In this document: positions 24,997 through 32,934 of the stretch, in pieces
Position numbering within the stretch: position 1 is the first letter of the stretch
How the letters are laid out: each line of letters opens with the position of its first letter
Assembly: GCF_012163145.1 (NCBI RefSeq)
Contig: NZ_JAAVTX010000013.1
Span: 1-43,383, forward strand
DNA length: 43,383 bases
Source of the DNA: Falsiroseomonas frigidaquae
GTDB taxonomy: Bacteria; Pseudomonadota; Alphaproteobacteria; Acetobacterales; Acetobacteraceae
Direction of reading: 5' to 3'
The notes under the pieces: model-generated
The model's input: the letters and a program-made list of their open reading frames with translations, nothing else
What the model was told of the DNA's origin: nothing
Database searches by the model: none
Made by a program: the position numbers and the translations under genes

Positions 24997-25025
24997 CCGT
25001 CACCCCGGCGTCAAGCGAGTGTCAC
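24997..25025 (+). promoter_or_regulatory. PHO box: three tandem PhoB half-sites
   Basis: CCGTCAC (24997-25003), GCGTCAA (25008-25014) and GTGTCAC (25019-25025) are 7-bp units separated by exactly 4 bp, giving an 11-bp period that matches the PhoB site (CTGTCAT-N4 repeats). A weaker unit, CCGTCCC (24986-24992), continues the same register upstream. A -10-like GCTAAA begins 8 bp downstream at 25034, as expected for a PhoB-activated promoter that lacks a -35. The first gene of the phosphonate/phosphoester array starts at 25072. The rest of the 24787-25071 gap holds no gene. Confidence 0.72.
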
Positions 25026-25071
25026 ACGCGATGGCTAAAGCCGCTGCACGTGCCAGCAGGGAGTTTCGCCC

Positions 25072-26427
25072 ATGCGCCGCCTGATCCTCGCCACAGCCCT
25101 TGCCTTCAGCCTGCCCGCCAGCGCCGATGAGCGCTTCGAGGCCACGCTTGCCGGCCATGCGCTGATGCCGGCCGCGACCATGGTGCTGCCGCCGGCCGAT
25201 GCGCCGCGCCAGCTTCTGGTCTCCGGCCGCTTCGTGGGCCCCGGCAACCAGCGCGTCGATGCCATCGGCAGCCTGCCGGGCATGACGGGAACCGGCCGCC
25301 CCACCGGCATCGCCCGGCCGCTGGTCGGCCAGCCCTACCAGGGCATTTCCGGCATCAAGCCGGTGCCCGGCGCCGCGGGCGAGTACTGGCTGATCGCCGA
25401 CAACGGCTTCGGCAACCGCCGCAACAGCGGCGATGCCATGCTGATGATCCACCGCGTGCGGCCCGACTGGCGCTCCGGCCAGGTGGCGCTCCTGGAGACC
25501 ATCTTCCTCTCCGACCCCGAGCGCCAGGTGCCCTTCCGCATTGCCAATGAGACGACCGAGGCGCGCTACCTGACCGGCCACGACTTCGATCCGGAGAGCC
25601 TGCAGCCGGTCGGCGACGGCTTCTGGATCGGCGATGAATTCGGCCCCTTCCTGATCCATCTCGACCGCCAGGGCCGCGTCCGCCGCGTGGTGGAGACCCG
25701 GCTGGAGGGCGAGGTGATCCGGTCCCCGGACCATCCATCGCTGCAGGTCCCGGCCAGCCCCACCGCCGGCGTGCCCTTCCGCGTCCGCCGCTCCGGCGGC
25801 TTCGAAGGCATGGCGCTGTCGCCGGATGGCAGCCACCTCTACCCGATGATCGAGCAGCCCCTGTTCACCGCCGCCGGCCAGCCCGAAGGCGCCTTCATCC
25901 GCATCCTGGAATTCAACCTGGCACGCGGCGAATGGACCGGCCGCAGCCTGCGCTTCCAGCTTGCGCCGGGCGCCGTCGCGATCGGCGACTTCAACTTCAT
26001 CGACGCGAACCGCGCCATGGTGATCGAGCGCGACGGCGGCGAGGGTGACGCCGCTTTGGCCTGCCCGCAGGGCCAGCGGCGCCCCGACTGCTTCGCCAAT
26101 CCGGCGCGGGTGAAGCGGGTGACGCTGATCGACCTCAGCCAGACGGATGCCGAGGGCTTCGTGCGCAAGATCGGCCATCTCGACCTGCTGGCGATCCGCG
26201 ATCCGGAGGGCCTGGCACGCCAGCATGGCGACCGCGCGCCGGATGCGCCGCGCGACCGCTTCAGCTTCCCCTTCGTCACCATCGAGAGCGTGGCGCGGGT
26301 GGATGACGAGCACATCGTCATGGCGAATGACAACAACCTGCCGGGCAGCGCCGGGCGGTTCCTGACGCGCGCGGACGACAACGAGATGATCCTGCTGCGC
26401 GTCCCCGAATTCCTGCAGGCCCGCTGA
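25072..26427 (+). CDS. Exported phytase-like esterase (PF13449)
   Basis: 451 residues with a Sec signal peptide (RRLILATALAFSLPASA). It looks like a beta-propeller of the 'esterase-like activity of phytase' family: YQGISGIKPVPG, YWLIADNGFGNR, GFWIGDEFGPFLIHLD, GGFEGMALSPDGSHLYPMIE and a final VMANDNNLPGSAGR. The repeated Asp/Asn/Glu-rich blades suggest metal-dependent hydrolysis of phosphate esters in the periplasm, but the chemistry is not established for the family. It is the first gene after the PHO box and 30 bp ahead of phnD, so it belongs to the phosphate-starvation unit. Confidence 0.8.
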   Translation: MRRLILATALAFSLPASADERFEATLAGHALMPAATMVLPPADAPRQLLVSGRFVGPGNQRVDAIGSLPGMTGTGRPTGIARPLVGQPYQGISGIKPVPGAAGEYWLIADNGFGNRRNSGDAMLMIHRVRPDWRSGQVALLETIFLSDPERQVPFRIANETTEARYLTGHDFDPESLQPVGDGFWIGDEFGPFLIHLDRQGRVRRVVETRLEGEVIRSPDHPSLQVPASPTAGVPFRVRRSGGFEGMALSPDGSHLYPMIEQPLFTAAGQPEGAFIRILEFNLARGEWTGRSLRFQLAPGAVAIGDFNFIDANRAMVIERDGGEGDAALACPQGQRRPDCFANPARVKRVTLIDLSQTDAEGFVRKIGHLDLLAIRDPEGLARQHGDRAPDAPRDRFSFPFVTIESVARVDDEHIVMANDNNLPGSAGRFLTRADDNEMILLRVPEFLQAR

Positions 26428-26457
26428 ACGCGGCCCACGCCAATAAGGAAGATCCTC

Positions 26458-27372
26458 ATGATCACACGTCGTACCACCCTGCTCGCCACCGGCGCTGTGC
26501 TGGCCGCGCCGCCGCTTGCCCGCGCCCAGTCCGGCTGGCGGGCGCAGTTCCGTGAGCTGCGCTACGGCATCATCTCCTCGGAGAACGAGCGCGATGCCAT
26601 CGCGCGGCTGCAGGGCCTCGCCGCCCATGCCGAGCGCAAGCTGGGCGTGCCGATGCGCATCACCCGCGGCACGGACTACGCCGCCGTGGTGGAAGCGCTG
26701 CGCGCCAACCAGCTGGAATTCGCCCATCTCGGCCCGGCCGCCTATGCGCTGGCGCGCCGCGCCATGGGCGAACGCGTGGTGCCGCTGCTGCGCCACCGCG
26801 GGCGCGACGGCGCCGAAGGCTACTACTCCGTCATCTTCGTCAAGGCGGATAGCAGCGTCCAGTCGCTGGCCGACCTGCGCGGCCGGTCCTTCGCCTTCGC
26901 CGATCCGAACTCCGCCTCCGGCTTCGCCGCGCCGAGCTACTTCCTGCGCAAGGAAGGCGTGGAGCCGAGCACCTATTTCAGCCGTACCGGCTTCTCCGGC
27001 AACCATGAGCAGTCGGTGATCGCGGTGCTGAACGGCACCTACGATGCCGCCGCAACCTTCTGGAACAACGAGACCGCAGGCAACATCCAGCGCATGACGG
27101 AAAAGGGCATGATCCAGCCCGGCACCACGCGCATCATCTGGCGCAGCCCACTGATCCCGAACTCCCCCACCGTGACCCGCGCCGAGGTGCCGGAGGATCT
27201 GCGCCGTGACTTCGTCGCCATGATGAAGGCGCTGCCGACCGAGGCGCCCGAGGTGCTGCGCCAGCTCAGCACCAACACCGCCGGCTTCGCCGATGCGCGC
27301 AACGAGGATTATCTCGACGTCATCGCGATGACCGAGGACAACCAGAGCCGCCGCCGCGAGCGCCGGTCCTGA
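26458..27372 (+). CDS. phnD: Phosphonate ABC transporter substrate-binding protein
   Basis: A 304-residue periplasmic receptor of the phosphate/phosphite/phosphonate type. A Tat-like signal (TRRTTLLATGAVLAAPPLARAQ) is followed by LRYGIISSENERDA, the family opening, with VVEALRANQLEFAHLGPAAYA and FADPNSASGFAAPSYFLRK, where the Ser/Thr-rich loop binds the phosphonate group. AAGGA precedes the ATG. Two phnE-type permease genes follow directly. The ATPase gene phnC is not found in this window. Confidence 0.9.
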   Translation: MITRRTTLLATGAVLAAPPLARAQSGWRAQFRELRYGIISSENERDAIARLQGLAAHAERKLGVPMRITRGTDYAAVVEALRANQLEFAHLGPAAYALARRAMGERVVPLLRHRGRDGAEGYYSVIFVKADSSVQSLADLRGRSFAFADPNSASGFAAPSYFLRKEGVEPSTYFSRTGFSGNHEQSVIAVLNGTYDAAATFWNNETAGNIQRMTEKGMIQPGTTRIIWRSPLIPNSPTVTRAEVPEDLRRDFVAMMKALPTEAPEVLRQLSTNTAGFADARNEDYLDVIAMTEDNQSRRRERRS

Positions 27373-27404
27373 GCAGCGCACCGCACGCGCCCGGCAGCCC
27401 GGCG

Positions 27405-28256
27405 GTGGCGCTGGCCACCGCGGACTGGGCCGCGCGGTCACGGGCGCGCAGCCTTCGGGCGCTGGCCGGCACGCTGGTCTTCCTGGCCGCCATCGCCGTA
27501 GCCGGCCAGGTGGGCCAGGTAGATTTCGGCCGGCTGCTGGCCGGGCTGCCGATGGCCGCCGATTATATCGGCCGAACCCTGCCGGTGCTGCGCGCGGAGA
27601 CCCTGGGTGCCGACATCGCCGAATGGTTCTGGGGTTTCGACCTGTGGGTCGGCCTGCTGCTGGACACCATCCTCATCGGCTATACCGGCACCGTGCTCGG
27701 CGGGGCCGCCGGGCTGCTGCTGTCCTTCCCCGCGGCGACAACGCTGGCGCCGCGCTGGGCGGTGGAGCTTTCCCGCCGCGTGCTGGAATTCGCGCGCACC
27801 GTGCCGACGCTCGTCTTCGCGCTGATCTTCGTCTACGCCTTCGGCCTCGGCCCGCTGGCCGGCGTGCTGGCCATTGCCCTGCACAGCATGGGCGCGCTCG
27901 GCAAGCTCTTCGCGGAGGTGCATGAGAATGCCGACCTGCGCACGGTGGATGCGGTGCGCGCCACCGGCGGAAGCTGGACGCAGGCGATGCGCTACGGCGT
28001 GCTGCCGCAATCCGTGCCCGGCGTGCTGTCCTTCGGCCTGCTGCGCTTCGAGATCAATGTGCGGGAGGCGAGCGTGCTCGGCCTGGTCGGCGCCGGCGGC
28101 ATCGGGGAGGAGCTGTATCTCTCGGTCCGGCAATTCGAATATCCGGACATTTCCGCCATCCTGCTGCTGATCCTGGCGACCGTCATGTTGATCGACCAGA
28201 TCTGCACATGGCTGCGCCATCGAATCCTGGGCGTGGAGGCGCTGCGCGTCGCATGA
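27405..28256 (+). CDS. phnE: Phosphonate ABC transporter permease (first copy)
   Basis: A 283-residue inner-membrane permease with about six hydrophobic spans. The coupling (EAA) loop is DAVRATGGSWTQAMRYGVLPQ, and SVLGLVGAGGIGEEL is the PhnE C-terminal hallmark. The start is taken as GTG 27405, 33 bp after phnD. A non-standard CTG directly after the phnD stop is also in frame, and no strong Shine-Dalgarno decides. The stop overlaps the next permease start as ATGA. It should pair with the second copy as a heterodimer. Confidence 0.88.
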   Translation: MALATADWAARSRARSLRALAGTLVFLAAIAVAGQVGQVDFGRLLAGLPMAADYIGRTLPVLRAETLGADIAEWFWGFDLWVGLLLDTILIGYTGTVLGGAAGLLLSFPAATTLAPRWAVELSRRVLEFARTVPTLVFALIFVYAFGLGPLAGVLAIALHSMGALGKLFAEVHENADLRTVDAVRATGGSWTQAMRYGVLPQSVPGVLSFGLLRFEINVREASVLGLVGAGGIGEELYLSVRQFEYPDISAILLLILATVMLIDQICTWLRHRILGVEALRVA

Positions 28257-29017
28257 CCCTTTCCCGCACACCCCTGTTGTTCGCCGGCGGCCTGCTGCTG
28301 CTGGCCCTCGGCCTCTGGCGCGTCGATGCCTCGCCGGCACGGCTGCTGGATGGGCTGGGCAAGCTCGGCTGGCTGGTGACTCTGATGTGGCCGCCCTCCC
28401 CCGGCGGCGCGCTGCGGGACCTGCTGGAGGCGCTGGCGGAGACGGTGGCGATGGCCTTCCTCGGCACGCTGCTGGCCGCCCTCGTCGCGCTGCCGCTGTG
28501 CTTCCTCGGCGCGGGCAATGTCATTGCCAGCACGCTGCTGCGCTTCACCGTGCGGCGCAGCTATGACGGGCTGCGCGCGGTGGACAGCCTGGTCTGGGCG
28601 CTGATCTTCGTCTCCGCCGTCGGCATGGGGCCCTTCGCGGGCATCCTGGCGCTGGCGCTGCCCGATATCGGGCTGCTGGCCAAGATCTTCTCCGAGGCCA
28701 TCGAATCCGCGGATCGTCGCCAGGTGGAGGGTGTGCGCGCCTCCGGTGGGTCGCGGCTGCACGCCATCCGCTACGGGCTGGTGCCGCAGGCGGCACCGGT
28801 GATGCTGTCCCAGCTGCTCTATACCTTCGAGAGCAACACGCGGTCCGCCACCATCCTCGGCGTGGTCGGCGCCGGCGGCATCGGGCTTGCGCTCGGCGAC
28901 CGAATCCGGCTGAACAATTGGGACGAGGTGGCGTTCATCGTGCTGCTCATCCTCGTCACCGTCGCCATCATCGACTGGGGCAGCCGCAGGCTGCGATTGA
29001 GGCTGATCCGCGCATGA
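28253..29017 (+). CDS. phnE: Phosphonate ABC transporter permease (second copy)
   Basis: A 254-residue paralogue of the preceding gene: about six membrane spans, EAA loop EGVRASGGSRLHAIRYGLVPQ and ATILGVVGAGGIGLAL near the end. Its ATG overlaps the first permease stop (ATGA), and its own stop overlaps the next start in the same way, so three genes are translationally coupled. Paired PhnE subunits are common in alphaproteobacterial phosphonate operons. Confidence 0.9.
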   Translation: MTLSRTPLLFAGGLLLLALGLWRVDASPARLLDGLGKLGWLVTLMWPPSPGGALRDLLEALAETVAMAFLGTLLAALVALPLCFLGAGNVIASTLLRFTVRRSYDGLRAVDSLVWALIFVSAVGMGPFAGILALALPDIGLLAKIFSEAIESADRRQVEGVRASGGSRLHAIRYGLVPQAAPVMLSQLLYTFESNTRSATILGVVGAGGIGLALGDRIRLNNWDEVAFIVLLILVTVAIIDWGSRRLRLRLIRA

Positions 29018-29673
29018 CCGTCTACCAAGATCCCGCCACCGCGAAGAAGACACTGGGGCTGGAACCCTGCATCGACCCGACCGCCAGCGTGCGCGACACG
29101 CGCTTCGGCATCTATACCGAGGTCGGCGCCCGCACCTCCATCGCGGAGACGGAATTCGGCGACTACTCCTACGTCGTGCATGACAGCCAGATCATCTATG
29201 CGACGATCGGAAAGTTCTGCTCCATCGCCAGCCATACGCGGATCAACCCGGGCAACCACCCGCTGGACCGCGTGGCGCTGAACCACTTCACCTATCGCGC
29301 CAGCGCCTATGGCCTCGGCCCGGACGATGCCGGCTTCTTCGATTGGCGGCGCGGCGCGCATGTGACGCTGGGGCATGATGTATGGCTCGGCCACGGCGTC
29401 ATCGTGCTGCCGGGCGTGTCCATCGGCACGGGTGCGGCGATCGGCGCCGGCGCGGTGGTGACGAAGGATATCCCGCCCTTCGCCATCGCGGTCGGCAATC
29501 CGGCCCGCGTGCTGCGCTTCCGCTTCAGCGAGGCCGTGCGCGAAAGCCTGCAGAGGATCGCCTGGTGGGACTGGCCGCGGGAGCAATTGGCGAGCGGTCT
29601 GGACGACATGAGGAACATGTCCGCAGAGTCCTTCTGCGAGAAATACGATCTCGCCTTCTGTCACGAAGTCTAA
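29014..29673 (+). CDS. Phosphonate-associated hexapeptide-repeat acyltransferase
   Basis: 219 residues with a left-handed beta-helix of the chloramphenicol/xenobiotic acetyltransferase class: FCSIASHTRINPGNHPLDR, HDVWLGHGVIVLPGVSIG and AVVTKDIPPFAIAVGNPARVLRFRF. It matches my recollection of the phosphonate-cluster family (TIGR03308), which accompanies Phn transport or C-P lyase genes and may acetylate an aminoalkylphosphonate or an intermediate. The ATG at 29014 overlaps the permease stop. A PhoB-like half-site lies over its last codons. Confidence 0.85.
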   Translation: MTVYQDPATAKKTLGLEPCIDPTASVRDTRFGIYTEVGARTSIAETEFGDYSYVVHDSQIIYATIGKFCSIASHTRINPGNHPLDRVALNHFTYRASAYGLGPDDAGFFDWRRGAHVTLGHDVWLGHGVIVLPGVSIGTGAAIGAGAVVTKDIPPFAIAVGNPARVLRFRFSEAVRESLQRIAWWDWPREQLASGLDDMRNMSAESFCEKYDLAFCHEV

Positions 29674-29686
29674 GCGCCACCGTCAC
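29658..29686 (+). promoter_or_regulatory. Possible second, degenerate PHO box
   Basis: CTGTCAC (29658-29664) and CCGTCAC (29680-29686) are 22 bp apart, that is two 11-bp PhoB periods, but the middle unit (TCTAAGC) does not match and no -10 is obvious at the right distance. It lies in the only gap of note in the array, ahead of the hydrolase gene. It could give a secondary PhoB promoter. Confidence 0.3.
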
Positions 29687-29741
29687 ACGACGGACGCGGT
29701 TCGCCGGTTAAGCCCCGCCGCATCGAATGGAGCGGTGCAGC

Positions 29742-31298
29742 ATGGCCAGGCGGAAGAACGTTCTTCTTATTGTTGTTGACCAGTGGCGTGCGGATTTCGT
29801 GCCCGCCCTGGGCGCGGATTTTCTGCGCACGCCGAACCTGGACCGCCTGTGCCGCGAAGGCGTCACCTTCCGTAACCATGTCACCAACACCGTGCCCTGC
29901 GGCCCGGCGCGCGCCAGCCTGCTGACCGGCCTGTACCTGATGAACCATCGCGCCGTGCAGAACACGGTGCCGCTGGATGCACGCCACACCAACCTCGGCA
30001 AGCAGCTGCGCCTGATCGGCTACGACCCGGCGCTGATCGGCTACACCACCACCACGCCGGACCCGCGCACCACCGGCCCGCGCGATCCGCGCTTCACCAC
30101 GCTCGGCGACCTGATGGACGGTTTCCGCAGCGTCGGCGCCTTCGAGCCGAACATGGATGGGTATTTCGGCTGGCTGGCGCACCAGGGCTACGAACTGCCG
30201 GCGAAGCGCGAGGATATCTGGCTGCCGGAAGGCGTGGACGCCGTGCCGGGCGCCACCAACCGCCCGTCCCGCATCCCGAAGGAGCTGTCGGACACAACCT
30301 TCTTCACCGAGAAGGCGCTGACCTACCTGAAGGGCAAGGGCGAGAAGCCCTGGTTCCTGCATCTCGGCTACTACCGCCCGCATCCCCCCTTCATCGCGCC
30401 CGCGCCCTACAACACCATGTACGACCCGGCGGACATGCCCGCCCCCGTGCGCGCCCCGCGCTGGGAGGAAGAGTCCGAACAGCACCCGCTGCTGCGCCAC
30501 TACCTGCGCGCCATCGGCCAGGCGTCCTTCTTCCGCGGCGCCCAGGGCGCCGGCTCCGGCCTCGACGAGGCCAGCATTCGCCAGATGCGCGCCAGCTACT
30601 GCGGCCTGATGACCGAGATCGACGACGCGCTGGGCCGCGTCTTCGCCTATCTCGAACAGACCGGGCAGTGGGATGACACCACCATCATCTTCACCTCCGA
30701 CCATGGCGAGCAGCTCGGCGACCATTGGCTGCTCGGCAAGCTCGGCTATTTCGACGAGAGCTTCCGCATCCCGCTGGTGGTCAAGGGTGCCGGCGCGCAG
30801 GCCGGGCTGATCGACGACACGCTGACCGAAAGCGTGGACGTGATGCCGACCATCCTCGACCTGCTCGGCGGCGAAGTGCCGCGCGCCTGCGACGGCCGCT
30901 CACTGTTGCCGGTACTGGCCGGCGAGAAGCCCGCCGATTGGCGCGACCTGCACCACTACGAATACGATTTCCGCGACATCCACTACTCCCAGCCCGAGAC
31001 CGCGCTGGGGCTGACCATGGACACCTCCAGCCTCTGCGTCGTGCAGGATGCGGAGTACAAATACGTCCACTTCGCCGCCCTGCCGCCGCTGTTCTTCGAC
31101 CTGACGCGCGACCCGAACCAGTTCGAAAACCGCGCCGATGACCCCAAATACGCGACCCGCGTGAAGGACTACGCGCAGCGCGCCCTGTCGCTGCGGCTGC
31201 GCCGCGCCGAACGCACCCTCACCCATTTCCGCGCCACGCCGCAGGGCCTGGACGAGCGCCGCCCGGCGCCGCCCGCGCTGCGCGCCGCCGCAGAATAA
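29742..31298 (+). CDS. Phosphonate monoester hydrolase / phosphodiesterase (sulfatase fold)
   Basis: 518 residues, in the range of rhizobial and Burkholderia PMHs of about 515. Metal ligands and nucleophile are visible: Asp13 in IVVDQWRADF, the formylglycine-precursor Cys53 in TVPCGPARASLLTG, His214 in YYRPHPPF, and Asp320/His321 in FTSDHGEQLGDH. The sequence after Cys53 (LYLMNHRAVQNTVPLD) is typical of PMHs rather than sulfatases. It cleaves phosphonate monoesters and phosphodiesters, often with side activity on sulfate esters. It has no signal peptide, so substrates must be imported. The ATG at 29742 follows GGAG; an in-frame ATG at 29727 is possible. The formylglycine-generating enzyme is not in the window. 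Confidence 0.88.
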   Translation: MARRKNVLLIVVDQWRADFVPALGADFLRTPNLDRLCREGVTFRNHVTNTVPCGPARASLLTGLYLMNHRAVQNTVPLDARHTNLGKQLRLIGYDPALIGYTTTTPDPRTTGPRDPRFTTLGDLMDGFRSVGAFEPNMDGYFGWLAHQGYELPAKREDIWLPEGVDAVPGATNRPSRIPKELSDTTFFTEKALTYLKGKGEKPWFLHLGYYRPHPPFIAPAPYNTMYDPADMPAPVRAPRWEEESEQHPLLRHYLRAIGQASFFRGAQGAGSGLDEASIRQMRASYCGLMTEIDDALGRVFAYLEQTGQWDDTTIIFTSDHGEQLGDHWLLGKLGYFDESFRIPLVVKGAGAQAGLIDDTLTESVDVMPTILDLLGGEVPRACDGRSLLPVLAGEKPADWRDLHHYEYDFRDIHYSQPETALGLTMDTSSLCVVQDAEYKYVHFAALPPLFFDLTRDPNQFENRADDPKYATRVKDYAQRALSLRLRRAERTLTHFRATPQGLDERRPAPPALRAAAE

Positions 31299-31309
31299 GG
31301 AGCACCCCG

Positions 31310-32932
31310 ATGCAGATCTCCCGCCGCCTCATCCTCGCCACGCCGGCGCTGGCGCTGCCGCGCTTCGCCATCGCGCAGGGCGACAACCGCCCCTCCATCA
31401 CCATCGCCGTGCAGAAGGTGGTGAACAGCAACACCCTCGAAGTGCTGCGCGAGCAGTCCAATGTGGGCGAGCGCGTGTTCTTCTCCTCCCTGTGGGAGGG
31501 CCTCATCGGCCGCGACTGGCTCGGCCAGCTTGGTGAGGTGCCGGGCCTGGCTACCGAATGGCGCCGCATCTCCGACCAGGTGGTCGAACTCAAGCTGCGC
31601 CCCGGCGTGCGCTTCCACAACGGGGATGAGATGACGGCGGAGGACGTGGTGTTCTCCTTCTCCCGCGACCGCATGTTCGGCAATACGCTGGCCACCGCGC
31701 AGGGCCGCACCATCCCGATCGGCGAGGGCATGCCCGCGCCGCGCGCCGGCAAGGAACTGCCGCCGGAAGTGCCCGCCGTCGCGCGCCGTTCCTGGCCGGC
31801 GCTGGAGCGTGTGGAGGCCGTGGACAAGTACACGGTGCGCTTCCACAACGCGACGCCGGACGTGACGCTGGAAGGCCGCCTCTCGCGCTACGGCAGCGAG
31901 ATCATGAGCCGCCGCGGCTTCGAGGAAGCGGCGAACTGGCTGGAATGGGCGCGCAAGCCGATCACCACCGGCCCGTACATGGTGGCCGAATATCGCCCGG
32001 ACGTCTCGCTGACGCTGGTGGCGCATGACGGCTACTGGGGCGGCCGCCCGCCGCTGAAGCAGATCCGCTTCGTCGAGGTGCCGGAGGTTTCCTCCCGCAT
32101 CAACGGCCTGCTCTCCGGCCAGTACCAGTTCGCCTGCGACCTGCCGCCGGACCAGATCCCGGGCATCGAGAGCAACGCGGCCTTCGAAGTGCAGGGCGGC
32201 ACCATCCTCAACCACCGCCTGATCTGCTTCGACAAGAACTTCCCGGCGCTGCGCGATGCGCGTGTGCGCCGTGCCATCACGCATTCCATGGATCGCCAAG
32301 CGATCGTGGACAGCCTCTGGGCCGGCCGCACGGAAGTGCCGAAGGGCCTGCAGTGGCCGTATTACGGCGAGATGTTCCACGCCGACTGGTCGGTGCCCGC
32401 CTTCGACCCGGCGCTGGCCCGCCGCCTGCTGCGGGAAGCGAACTACCGCGGCGAGCCTATCCCGTACCGCCTGCTGAACAACTACTACACCAACCAGAAC
32501 GCCACCGCGCAGGTGCTAGTCGAGATGTGGCGCCAGGTCGGCCTGAACATCCAGATCGAGATGAAGGAGAACTGGTCGCAGATCCTGGAGCGCAGCCCGA
32601 CGCGCGCCGTGCGCGACTGGTCCAACAGCGCACCCTTCAACGACCCGGTCTCCTCCCTGGTCAACCAGCACGGCCCGAACGGCCAGCAGCAGCAGGTTGG
32701 CGAGTGGACGAATGAGGAGATGAACCGCCTGTCGGTCGAGCTGGAGACCAGCACGGACCGCCCGCGCCGCCGCGCCGCCTTCCGCCGCATGCTGGAGATC
32801 GCGGAGCGCGAGGACCCCGCCTATACCGTGATCCACCAGAACGCGACCTTCACCGCCAAGCGCAAGGACATCCGCTGGAAGGCGAGCCCGGCCTTCGCGA
32901 TGGACTTCCGCGCCAACAACTGGGGGGCCTGA
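31310..32932 (+). CDS. ABC transporter substrate-binding protein, family 5 (SBP-1 of 4)
   Basis: A 540-residue SBP_bac_5 (DppA/OppA-type) receptor. A twin-Arg signal (SRRLILATPALALPRFAIAQ) is followed by LRPGVRFHNGDEMTAEDVVFSF, the family signature, with later LNNYYTNQNATAQ and a C-terminal NNWGA. AAGGAG precedes the ATG. It is the first of four consecutive homologues that share the opening NTLEVLREQSNVG and the FACDLPPDQI block. Family 5 receptors bind peptides, opines, nickel complexes, sugars and other ligands, so the ligand is open; its place after the PMH gene suggests an organophosphorus ester. Confidence 0.88.
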   Translation: MQISRRLILATPALALPRFAIAQGDNRPSITIAVQKVVNSNTLEVLREQSNVGERVFFSSLWEGLIGRDWLGQLGEVPGLATEWRRISDQVVELKLRPGVRFHNGDEMTAEDVVFSFSRDRMFGNTLATAQGRTIPIGEGMPAPRAGKELPPEVPAVARRSWPALERVEAVDKYTVRFHNATPDVTLEGRLSRYGSEIMSRRGFEEAANWLEWARKPITTGPYMVAEYRPDVSLTLVAHDGYWGGRPPLKQIRFVEVPEVSSRINGLLSGQYQFACDLPPDQIPGIESNAAFEVQGGTILNHRLICFDKNFPALRDARVRRAITHSMDRQAIVDSLWAGRTEVPKGLQWPYYGEMFHADWSVPAFDPALARRLLREANYRGEPIPYRLLNNYYTNQNATAQVLVEMWRQVGLNIQIEMKENWSQILERSPTRAVRDWSNSAPFNDPVSSLVNQHGPNGQQQQVGEWTNEEMNRLSVELETSTDRPRRRAAFRRMLEIAEREDPAYTVIHQNATFTAKRKDIRWKASPAFAMDFRANNWGA

Positions 32933-32934
32933 GC

